DNA from: Echria macrotheca
Lineage: Eukaryota > Ascomycota > Sordariomycetes > Sordariales > Schizotheciaceae
Length of the DNA: 64,000 nucleotides
Assembly: GCA_030411725.1 (NCBI GenBank)
Contig: MU839827.1
Coordinates: forward strand, 1,488,001 to 1,552,000
Direction of reading: 5' to 3'
Below the pieces are notes generated by a model. That model made no database searches and had not been told where the DNA came from. It saw nothing but the letters and a program-made list of their open reading frames with translations. This document shows, one piece after another, positions 34,344 to 44,889 of the stretch. Position 1 is the first letter of the stretch. Each line of letters starts with the position of its first letter. The position numbers were made by a program, and so were the translations under genes.

Positions 34344-36109
34344 CTATGAGCTGCCGTTCGTGGCAATGTTGTGAAGACTAATGTCTTCTCGTTCTATCAC
34401 GGGCGTCAAGCCAACACCCACAGGACCGCTATTACCAACCAGTGCACCGGCAATCTTTCGGCCCTCGCCACGCCCCGCGTTCAGATGCTCGAAATACCCC
34501 TCGGGAACGGGCGTGCTGTACTTTCCACAGAACACGCCGACCTCAAAGTCCATGATCTTGCCTTCTGATGCCTCCGAGCACGCGGCCTTGAGGGCGTCGA
34601 GGTCTTGATAAATGACATCGTCAGCGTTGATATGCTTTGCGATATCCTCTCTCGTCTTTTCGTGCGCGATAAGCTCCTGGGGACTCGCCAGATCGATACC
34701 GTACTAGAATGGTCAGCCAGAGCCATGCAATGGGATAGAAGGTGCTTACGATATGGGGGTGCTTTATCGGGGGAGCACAGCTTGCAAAGATGACCTTGCG
34801 GGCACCAGCTTCACGCGCCATGCTCACAATTTCCCGACTTGTTGTGCCACGGACGATAGAATCGTCAACGAGACAAACGACACGGCCATCAAACTCTGAC
34901 TCCATGGCACTCAGCTTCCGACGCACACTCTTTTGTCGAGCTTTCTGGCCTGGCAGGATGAATGTGCGGTAGACATAGCGGTTCTTGACAAAGCCATTCG
35001 AGAAGGGCTTGCCCAGACGCTCCGAAACAACAGCGGCAGCCGTGTTACTGGTCTCAGGAACCGGGATAATAACGTCGATTTCCTTGATCCCATCCTCGCC
35101 CAGGATCTCCCGGATCTTATCGGCCAGCTTCGCGCCCATGTTCTGTCTGCTGCGATTGACCGAAATGCCATCCATGACTGTGTCGGGTCTCGCGAAATAC
35201 ACATACTCAAATATGTCTGGTGTATAACCCTTTCTCTCGGTGATTTGGCGGAAAACCGGCTTGGCACCCTTTTGGATGAAAACAGCCTCTCCTGGAAGGA
35301 TGTCGCGGATGTCCTTGAAGCCTAGCTGACGGAGTGCAATACTCTCCGAAGCTAGCATGTAGTCAATACCGCCCTCCACAGTGGCCGACGGACGAGTTCC
35401 CATTGCCAAGGGACGAATGCCATGCGCGTCCCGGAAGCCAAGAATACCAAATCCAGCGACCATGGCAGTCGCAGCCCAGGCGCCCTCACACTTCTCATAG
35501 GTATACTCCAACGCCGTGAAGATATCATCGACATTTACACGGGCCTTACCTGTCTCATTGAGCGCATTGGCAAGGATGTTGAGCATCAACTCGCTGTCTG
35601 AGTCGGTGTTGACATGGCGGTGGGCGACCTTGTCGAGAAAGTTGCGCAGGGCTGCGGCATTGATCAGGTTGCCGTTGTGCGCGAAGCAAATACCGTACGG
35701 CGAGTTGACGTAGAAAGGCTGGCTCTCGGCGCTCTGTTCCAGAGATGTTAATGCTTGTGAGCATAATTAGATATGGGATGAAAAAACGTACTGAGCTAGT
35801 TCCGGCTGTCGGGTAGCGGAGGTGGGCGATGCCCATGTACCCAGGGAGGTCCTTCACACGCTTTCCATCCTCAAATACCTGTTTGCTGTTAGTCAACACA
35901 TGGGACCAAACAAATTGGGAAACACGTGCCTTGGATGCCATGCCATTGCCCTTGCACTGGAAGATCCGGCCGCCGGCAGCACAGGTCGCGATTCCACACG
36001 CATCCTGGCCGCGGTGCTGCAGGTAGTACAGACTCTCATGGAGATCGACCGAGGCGACGGCGGTGCCCGAGTCGGTATCGGCGAGAATCAGGCCCAGGAT
36101 GCCGCACAT
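34344..36109 (-). CDS. ADE4: Amidophosphoribosyltransferase (glutamine PRPP amidotransferase)
   Basis: First committed step of de novo purine synthesis: PRPP plus glutamine to 5-phosphoribosylamine, in the cytosol. Exons 36109-35930, 35878-35792, 35733-34750 and 34703-34344 sum to 1611 nt (536 aa). Translation starts MCGILGLI, leaving Cys-2 as the N-terminal nucleophile of the glutaminase domain; this fixes the start over an in-frame Met four codons upstream. Also visible are YLQHRGQDACGIAT, HLRYPTAGTS, AHNGNLINAA, NTDSDSELMLNI and the PRPP loop VVCLVDDSIVRGTTSREIV. The first intron has a GC donor (AAG|GCACGT) with a perfect GACTAAC branch site; it is 51 nt and open in frame, so retention would add 17 residues between GNGMASK and VFEDGK. 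Other introns are canonical. C-terminus is slightly variable, as in yeast Ade4. Confidence 0.95.
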
Positions 36110-36792
36110 AGTTGCGTTCACTCTCTGAACGGCGCCGAGGATGGACGAGGGGGAGATCGGAGCGAGGGCGGGGCAGAGGGCAAAAGTGTAGTCGAGTAAT
36201 CAGCAGTGCTTGGACCGAGGAAGAAGTGCGCAACTCGCGGATCGAAGTGTTACGGAAAGGCCGTGCAACAGGCCGAGGCGAAAAGGCGGTGGCGACAGCG
36301 ACTGGAGTCGGGAGCCATGTCTGTCTGAAGTTGCACGTTTCTTGCCGGATAATACTGCCAACCCACCAAGATGGTCAATGCCATGGAGGGCAAAATTTTT
36401 GTGAGGGGCACGAGGGGCCCGACTGCGGGGGCTCCCGCGTGGCTTTCTAGCTTATCGAGATTGGCGGCTTTCTACAGCACCCATTGGACGCCTCCGCTGC
36501 GGGCTTCAGGAATTCATCCGAGCTTCCAGTGTGTGTTACCAGCCCAGAATCCATCATCTGAACATCTGAAAGCCTCGCGTGGCCCTGTTCCAAGAGAACT
36601 ACAGGAGTAGTATCGAGACAGCGGACTGGTGAATCATTGCTAGTGCGACCTCTAAAATGTCTTCTAACATATGCTATCATTGATCTACAGCTGAGAGTAG
36701 TCCGCCGGCTTGGGATGATGTTAGCTAAACCGTTAACCGTTAGCGGTGGCTGCAGTCAAGTGCCCTGTAGTTGCATGTAATCTAGAACGCAG

Positions 36793-37194
36793 AATCGCTT
36801 GCATTTTGAGGGCTCTTGCACTAAAGGGGAGCCCAAATGACCCACTTTTTTATGCTTGGTTATAACTCAGACCTGGGATTATAGGGCTTGTACTCTATAC
36901 AGACCGCAACTCAGGGTTAGGGTCGCGTATCGCCACTAAATGCCCCCTTACTTAAACTTAGAGTCACGGCTCTGGCGGGTCGTGCTGGCATATAAAGTAT
37001 CCACAGTTAGGATTCTGAGGTGCTGACCTTAGAATTCTGGCAATTCTTTTGGAAGGTTGGCTCAATTGGGTGTGGGTCTGGTGGCCCAACCATCATATTC
37101 GAGTTGCAATTTGTATGTAGGCTTGCGTTTTTGTAGCAGTAATTAATTCAAATCGCCAAATCGCTTGCAGTTTGTTGCAATCGCACTAAAGGGG
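36793..37194 (+). repeat. Pair of imperfect direct repeats flanking repeat copy B
   Basis: Two ~37-bp direct repeats, 36793-36830 and 37159-37194, both start AATCGCTTGCA and end GCACTAAAGGGG with a variable middle. They are 366 bp apart and bracket copy B. They could be remnants of a larger element's ends or a local duplication. Confidence 0.6.
36963..37094 (+). repeat. Dispersed MITE-like repeat, copy B
   Basis: Second copy of the ~130-bp repeat, same orientation as copy A and the most diverged. It keeps GTCACG at the left end, TCGTGCTGGCATA, CCACAGTTAGGATTCT, TGCTGACCTTAGAATTCTGG, CTTTTGGAAGGTTGGCTCAA and TTGGGTGTGGGTCTGG; the right end (CCAACCATCAT) is degraded relative to A and C. Confidence 0.75.
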
Positions 37195-40100
37195 CCTTGC
37201 AATTACAGAGCACTGGACTGTTTCTCTTTTGCTGCGATGTAACACTACTTCTGCCAATGACAGCTGGGGCTGGACCTGACGTATGTTTACCAGAGAACTG
37301 GTGTCTTTGATTTATTATTCTCTCCCGCATCATCCTCGTCTCAGCACATACTGCGGTACAGGTTCTGCAGTCGAACCATCCCATGGCCACAACAGCCAAA
37401 ATCGTTCAGGGTTCGACCCCGCAAATCCGACTGAACAAGGAGAAATACCTAGCTTGGCCAGCCTGATCACCATCATAAGGTTCAGCCACCAAATCGGTAT
37501 CGGGGATGTCTGTTGCGATGAGTCCACCTGAAGACTTGGGCCATCGGTGGTAGTAAGCGACCCTCAAGTCAGCAACACAGAACGATAACTTGCCTTGCAC
37601 ACAGTCCCATCCACCGAAGCCACATCCAGCTTCCACAGGCCCGTCGTCACTTGGACGAATATAGTGTGACAGACGTGGAATTTTCCGACGTCGCCAACTC
37701 CACCGATGCCGTGATGTGACACCAGAATAAACATGTGGCTGTACAGACCGAGGCTCTGCTTTGCCCCGGCCCATCCCATCTGATCGTCATCTGACGGCCA
37801 TCAGCCCGCCGCCCCCGAGACAGCCACGATGAGTCGATGTCACCCTCTCTTCCCCCCCCCCCCCCACAAGAAGGCTGCATGCAGCCCGTCTCACCCAGCC
37901 CAGAGGATGAAGTGGATGCGGCCAGGCCCGTAGTAATCGGACACCGACCTGCATGTCCGGCCGACCTTCCACGCAGAAGAAGGCTCTTACTCACACACCC
38001 TGATCAACTCCAAGATCCATATATCCCTCGCTTTCCATGGCTTCCGGTTTTTTTCGGTGACGCGGCCAAGCCGGCCAGAATACCGGGCATACGCGTCCTG
38101 GGCATCATGTTCTGGTGATGAGAATGCTCATTCTGGCGCCAACATGCCCCTCGTTTCCGAGCATCGGTTCTGGGGAAATCGACTCGGGCCACCGGACCAA
38201 CGCCTCTCTCTCTCTCGCTCGGTATGCCAAGTACTGGTACACAAGTAGGTACATTCAGCGGCACGACAAGTATCGTTCTCTGTCGAGGGCGGTCCCGGAA
38301 AGGGCCCCATTGGCGGAGCTTGCGTCTCCACAGACTGGCCCCCCCGTCGAGATGATATCTGGCCGAGCGCTTAGGTATTAGGCGTGCGTCTGTTTCAGAT
38401 GGCATCCTTCGGCACCCAGGCCTTGTCGGGCTGTTGTCCAACGTAAGATATGACGGCCGTTGTATTTTTCTTGTCCCCGCCTGGAAGTCGTCGGCCGGTG
38501 TGGCTGTTCGGATTGGCGTCTGTAATAATCAAGGCTGGTTAAAGAATACTTCCAGGTTCTCCTCGAGCACATAGGATTAGTATCAGCTGGCGGGGGTGAC
38601 GGATGAGAAAATGGGCGCAGTGCCAACGGTTGGCGGTCGTCGGTAACTCTGCCCTGCAACTGCTCCATCTGTCGTCGTCACTGTCGAGATCTGCAGCCAT
38701 GCGGCGTAAGCCATCCCAACCTCGGTCGTCGTGTTTGGAATCAGGTGTAGCCGAGTGAACACTAGACCTTTCTGACACCCAGAATCCGGGCAAGAATAGC
38801 GACCGCAGTCGAGGCTTGAGGGATCAACTCTTTGTTGGTGAGGCTTGGAGTTTTTCTCGGGTATCTCTCGGGTCCGACCGTCATGCTCACTCGCCGTCGC
38901 CGGTTGGAAGACGGGAATTTTGGTGGTGGCGCAGCCTTAGGTTCTGAATCTGCCAAATCCCAGTGCCGCGATGGGTACCGGGAAGGAAGGATGCTGTGGG
39001 AGCATGCGACCTGTGAACTCGACGAGCGAACAAGAGTTGGGATGACAGGGCCTGAGAAGGCAGGGGGAAAGCATGCGGTGTCGTTGGAATTGTCTGGCAA
39101 CACCCCCGTCGCCGCGCGCAAGTCGGACCAATCACCGATGGCTTGTTGTTGGTACAACAATCCAACGAACACATCGCCGGCTCGGAAAAGATGGCCGCCT
39201 GGCCTCGCCCAGGGACAACGATGGCTAAGGTAGGAGGCTAGGTAGGCTACAACGTCCGCCGCGGCCTTGAATCTTGGACCGGGGGCCGATCCCGGAAATG
39301 TGATATTTTTGTCCCATATTCGTAGCCTCGGTCGACTTGGATCATGGATGCAGCCCATCCGGTTCCCGCGCCGCGCTTATTCTCGTTCTCGCCTGACCGC
39401 AAGGATTAGCCGCGATAGCATCAGGGTATCAGGGTAATCCTACCGGCAGGTTCTCACAGGAGCGGGGGCAGCCCGCGCTGGAAGCTTTGACGCCGTTCAT
39501 ACTGCTTATGCGCGCGCCCGCAGCTGAGAGGACCCCTAACCCAACCATAGGCCGCCGCTGAGCAACAGAGAGGATTCCCAGATGCTTCCAGGAGAGACTA
39601 GCGATGGCTTCTCCCGGTTGCGGAAGTCTTCCCAGCAGGTAGCCGCCGTGGTATTCGAAGGAATGAGCTCAGGTACCCATCCTTGCCATCATGCTCGATC
39701 GGCTACCCGCAGAAGGCACTCGTACCTCGCCTTGGTTTCCTGCTTGTTGGCGATAATACAGAACGCGGCGCTCACCCTGACTCGTTGCGGGACCCATCCT
39801 TCGACATAGGCCATGCCGACTCAACAGGCGTATTTGGGGATATGTGCAAAGCTAGCCTGGAAGCGGTGGGCAAGCTGATAACCAAGGTCGTCCACTGACA
39901 GCCCTGTTGCCGACTGCAGACCTACGGGATTACCGTGCCGTCAAAAGGTGGAATTCTAAGACCTAGCGGATAACAACGCAAACGGGACGGTGAGTATGTC
40001 TCGAGTCCTGCTCTCCCATCTCAGTAACTGTGTGGCGGCCGCGTAAGCTACCTATTGGACAGTGCCCAAGGTGGGTCGTTAGAGAGGATAAGGTAGCTTC

Positions 40101-40451
40101 GACGGGTTGCCAGCTGTTGTTCATAACAATATTCGGCCCCATGCTCAATATCTCCGGCTCTTTCAAAGGGTTTCAAGCAAGTTCGCCGGTTTCGTGTCTC
40201 ATGTGGCCTCCATGAAGGTGTATGCTGGCAATGTAAACGGAAGTTATAGTCGGGCATCTCTGCTTAGATAGGTACCTACCTTACAATAGCATTCCTAGAT
40301 GGAGAGGACCTATCAGTCGGTGAACAGCTGAACAAGAGTAGTCAGTATCATTATGAACCCCATCCGGTCTGGGACTGCTTCACTACAAGGCCAGAACGGT
40401 CCAGACCGTCTTCAGATGCCCAAACTTTACATCTCACAAAACAAAACAACG

Positions 40452-40475
40452 ACAGGTTCGAACCCTGTAGCGCGA
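40452..40475 (+). other. tRNA T-arm-like fragment
   Basis: A perfect 5-bp stem around TTCGAAC (ACAGG TTCGAAC CCTGT) followed by AGCGCGA resembles the 3' end of a tRNA with B box. No matching acceptor 5' strand (TCGCGCT), D arm or anticodon arm lies upstream, so it is not a functional tRNA; a relic, SINE piece or coincidence. Confidence 0.25.
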
Positions 40476-43380
40476 CTGACGTGATCAAGAAAAGAAAAGA
40501 GTCAGTCTGACGTAGCCTCCTGTAAGCTATGCCAGTCTGGAGAGTTGCGCCTCGGCGGAAAGTTAAAGTCTAAAAAGGGGCGGCGTGTTGCAGCTTCCTC
40601 AGGAAACCACCAGGAAGGATCGGAATGAGCGAAAACCCCGTACAAGCTGATAGACTTACACCGACGTGCGCATGAAGTTGGTGGCTGTCGGCCTGCTCGC
40701 TCTCAGTTCGGGTCGGAGAAACGCCAGGCCTTGCCGACATCCACCGACATCCCGACTCCCAGGAAGATTTCTTGCTCACAAAAAAAGAGTCGAGGGCGGG
40801 CTTTTGAAGATGTGTTGCCAAGTGCGGGTCATCCAAACTCTTAGCTGCTTGGGCAGAGAGCAGGGCTTGGACGATTGGCGCCTCTTCCAAGGTCTCGTAT
40901 AGGTAGGCAAGTACGTTGGGGTTGCTGTATGGTAAGGTGTTAATGGGGAAGAAAGCAGATATCGTAATAATAACTTCACAGTCACATGTACAGCCACATG
41001 TGACCGGCCGGCCTGAACCTAACCTAGAGAGCCGGGCCAAGAACGACTTTTTCGACAACCAGAGGACCAGGCGTGATGAGCTGTATAGGTGAAATCGGGC
41101 CGTCTGGTTACTGATGTCCCGGTCCGATATGTCGCGACCAAGCGGCCGACGGGCGCCGGGACGTCGACGTTGTTCCCTTGCACGGCCGAGCTTTGGTGAG
41201 CGGGGACGTGGCGGTGGGCTGAATGGGTAGGCTGGGCGAGTTATGTAGGAAGGGTAAAAGTGAAGACAGATGCTGCGAAGATACGGCCGGCTACGTAGGG
41301 TGGCGGTCCAGCTTCGGCTCCGGGGGCCCCGGAGATCCATGGACGCCTTGTAGGGTTCCGAAATTCGAAGCAGCTGGGCCGCTGTCACCCGAACTTGCAC
41401 ACCGCTGCGACCGGACGTGGACGTTCACGTGACGGTTTGCCGGCCCTACTCCTGACATCCAATCTTCGTCGGGAGAAGAGGCGAAAGTGAGAACATGCAT
41501 GGGGTAAAGAGACTACCACAGGACGCAGAGCAAAGCGGTTGACAAAATAAAACGGACACATTGTACCCGTAGGTACCTAATGCCACTGACAGGTTAGAAA
41601 CACCGAACAACACACAACACCCTAAACACCTGCAACTTTCAACGTCGGCAACTCTAGCGACTGCAAAGGCTTGGATCTAAATCAGCCCTAGTTAGGGATA
41701 TAAAATGGCTGTTAAGAAGTTTACATTTTCCCAAAGGAACCGTAGTTTTAAAGTTTTACGGGCAAAATGATGCTCGCAAGCTCGTAGCGTGCACGTGACG
41801 TGCAAGAAGGGTCTGGATTTAGTGTACACGTGTACTCCGTAAACCCCGAACTTTGCATAAACGTTCTCCACTTTTCGTAATCCGTCGAAGCTGTGTAGGT
41901 ATCCGTGTATTGCAGTGTATTGCAGTGTAAATATTCGCCGATTTGGCGGCTGAAACAGACGACCCTGAGTCGATGCCAAGACCTGTCTCACTCGATGTTT
42001 TCTCGAGACCTGCTCCCCGCGATAGAGATCGTCGATGCCCATGTCGAAGCAGCCCTGCGGGCCCACTTTGCAGATGCTGCCCACCATCTCTGGACAACAT
42101 GACAATCTGAAACATGGAGACTCCTATTCTCAGGAACCAATCGCAAACAAGTCCCCGTCAGATACAAGCCTGCCTACTCTAGTTATTCTAGAGTACTCGT
42201 TTGGGGCTGAGCTGCTTCTGCGGTTTTCGGCCGTTGATCGCTGCGCCGGTACCAGCTGGAGAAGCGACTGCTTGACATCGTTCCAGGTTGCGATTGCCGA
42301 ATACTAGGTACCATGGCTACTCATATATTTTACGCTACCAACTGAGAACTACGGAGGCAGATCATTCGCTGTTTCCGAACGGAGGGAGGTACGTGTACTC
42401 TAAATGCTGGAGGCAACGTCGGGAGTGTGCTGCACATACCACAGTAACGGTTATTTTCTACGCTGCGAGTTATTTTTGGTCGTTCCTTAGCTACTGTACC
42501 ACAGGGACATTCAGGCGACTCCTACGTGTGCTGTGATCTTGCCCCCGCAAGCACGACACGAGCCATTGCTAAAATGTATACTGCGTACTTCCCTACCAGG
42601 CGAAGGGCCTGACTACTGTGCGCTCTAACTAACGCTGTTCTTGGACCAAAAAATTATCCCATTCTTTTTTTTTAACTAGATATGGGACGTCGCAGCACCA
42701 CGGGATAACGAGCGTGAGTTTGCAATTGATCTAGGTTACTCTGACGTCCCCTGTTAGGTCTGCCAGTCGTCAAACATCCAGTGACCCGAGAGCGAGTTTC
42801 ACCCGCCATCCCAAGGGTCTCAGGTGGGCGATCCTTGCAGCCGGCTGCGCCTCAACACCCGTCAAGCCTCGCAACCGGCTCTCCATCTCCCGAGCCCTCG
42901 ACCCCCGAGGATGCTGCAGTGTTGCGAGGTAGCTGTGCATGCCCCCTGCTTGGGTGTGAAGTTGGGTGGGGGGGGGTGTGTGTGTGTGTGCAGGTTGGTG
43001 TGTGGGGTAGGGTTGTCGGCGAATCGGTTCAGACGACCCACTGACGCTACAGTATGGTCCCCGCCCGGGCTGCTCTTGTCCTCTCTTGTCCGTCCTGTCT
43101 ACCTCCCTACCTAGCCTTGTTGCAAAACCCTGTGGAACCATCAACACTCGCCAACAGACATGCCTACATTAGAGCCATGTATATGTCCTCTGCGGATGCA
43201 ACATCCAGCCCCTAGCCCCAGCCACTGGTCCGGTCGGGCATCGCCTTAGCCCCAGAGACCGTTCAATGATGGTGCTAAGCCGGAAGCCATCAACAGAACA
43301 GATCTTGTGACCCCAAAGTACATCCAGTATAATACATCTTTCGTGAACAACTTCTCGGTTCTTCACTCTCTTTGCCAACC

Positions 43381-43635
43381 ATGGCTCCTAGGACCCCTTG
43401 CCCTCGCCCGTCTTACTCCATCCATCATCCATCCGCCACACGCAGCACCCCACGACCTGCCCTCTCCTCCGATTGGGATCCGCAGGGCTACCCTGGCCCT
43501 CCCGGGCACAGATATGCTCCCCTACCCGGTATGTATCCCATCTCGATGCGGCTGGGATGGAGCCCCAAACATATACTGACCTCAGACAAGTGTCGTCGAT
43601 TCATGCGTAGTCCGGGTCTCACTCTACCCCCCTGA
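43381..43635 (+). CDS. Possible small spliced gene or leader exon
   Basis: A short frame starts MAPRTPCPRP in an excellent context (CCAACCATGG) after a pyrimidine-rich leader. Exons 43381-43528 and 43586-43635 would join through a canonical GTATGT..CTCAG intron of 57 nt to give 65 aa, Pro-rich, ending SPGLTLPP. I recognise no family. Further plausible splice sites downstream (acceptor CGACAG near 43704) mean it could instead be a non-coding or upstream-ORF leader of the gene at 44890. Confidence 0.3.
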   Translation: MAPRTPCPRPSYSIHHPSATRSTPRPALSSDWDPQGYPGPPGHRYAPLPGMYPISMRLGWSPKHILTSDKCRRFMRSPGLTLPP

Positions 43636-44889
43636 CACCCACCATCCTTTCCTTGACCGGATCGTCGTCCTAAGTAACTTTTGTTTCTTCTTCTCTATCG
43701 ACAGCTTTGCCTGCTCCTTCAGACTTGGCTCTTCAGCCTGCCAACGCTTGGACGTGTCTGTCCGGTACGCTCCCTCTTGATAGCATCTTGTGTGAAACCG
43801 ACCGAGCAAACCCGTCTGCGCAGGTTGTCCTTTCCCTCCCGACCAAGTCGCCCCTGCAAGCTTGCCAACTGACTGAACGAATCCGGGCGCGAGCACCAAC
43901 GTACCGCCGATATCGACCTGAGGCAGCTTGGCCCAGGCCCCTTTTCCAGCAGCAGCGACGACAACCTCCGAGAGCCAGAAAAACGCTATCTCGGGACATC
44001 CCTCGCGGGATTCTGCAATCGCCGTGTCTTGGATATTTCTTCCCGCTCCTGCCACTCGTGTAAAGCGTCTTGACCACGGCTCCGGTTCCTGGATCATTGG
44101 CGTTTTGGCGTTTCGGGTGTTTCTAGCCGTCTGTGGGGGACAGTCAGTGCGAGTCTCAAACGTCGATCCCGTCGATAGGCCGATCCTGTCTTTGGTGCCG
44201 CGTGGGCACGTCCTGTTTCTCTCAGCTGTCAGTCTCGCGACCTTCATAACCCGGAGGATCTCCCGCCATCCTGCGCACACCAAGGTGACCTACTTGTCTG
44301 GCCGAACTCTCCAACGGGCAGCCATCATCAGCCTCGAGCGAGCCCTGAAGTCGACCTGCCGCGGTGTTGTTGTGGTTGTTGTCCGAGCATCTCGTGGTCC
44401 GTAACAGGTTACCGGGAATCAAGGAAGTTTGTCGCAGCCGGGTGGTGTCAAAGGAAAGGAGAACCGATCATCGTCAGCAGGCCGTACCGATCGATACCCT
44501 CGCCGAAGCCGACTCGAGTCCGCAGGGGCCGACTGAGTAGGGGTTGTGGTTGTTGTGCGCAAACACTCTCCCGCACGAAACCGGTGAACCGAGTGTGTGG
44601 CGACTAGAAGGTCGTAACGAATCAGCTTCGGGTATCGAGCTCTAGTCCACGACGAGGGGATATCGGCTGGCCTGATTGTCAACGGGGGGAACAAACGCCC
44701 AACGGCCTACGCGGAAAGCTGTTCAAGTTCATCTGGTAGTTCAGGCAGCGTGACCGAGACACCTGCCGAAAACGTACCCACTGCCATCAGCAGGCCAGTG
44801 GTTTGAGAAGGATTTGGTCTGAAGACGAAGCAGCAGGTCAGAGCCGGTGACGCCAGCCCAGGGAAATCTGGCAACCGAGTCTGGTCACC
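43636..44889. other. Upstream region of the CRKHYQR gene
   Basis: About 1.25 kb before the next start codon. Pyrimidine tracts and GT/AG pairs suggest that part is transcribed 5' leader, possibly spliced. No independent gene can be supported. Confidence 0.4.

Larger units (their letters stand above)
36110..43380. other. Gene-poor stretch, 7.3 kb
   Basis: No convincing gene on either strand. Open frames are short, have skewed composition and lack supported introns. The first few hundred bases are the ADE4 promoter. The stretch holds dispersed repeat copy B with flanking direct repeats, a 14-base C run at 37852-37865, a short tRNA-like arm near 40452, and scattered TACCTA-type motifs. No full transposon or tRNA is seen. 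Confidence 0.5.

Noticed and set aside
37405..37440. GGTTCGACCCC resembling a tRNA B box
   Set aside because: No 5-bp T stem of normal geometry with a paired acceptor, and no A box or anticodon arm upstream.
38762..39358. 198-codon minus-strand frame
   Set aside because: No known motif, overlaps equally long frames on the other strand, and no leader or splice features.
40570..41400. 276-codon minus-strand frame
   Set aside because: Arg/Pro/Ser-skewed, crosses sequence with no codon bias, and contains no recognisable motif; probably a GC-driven chance frame.
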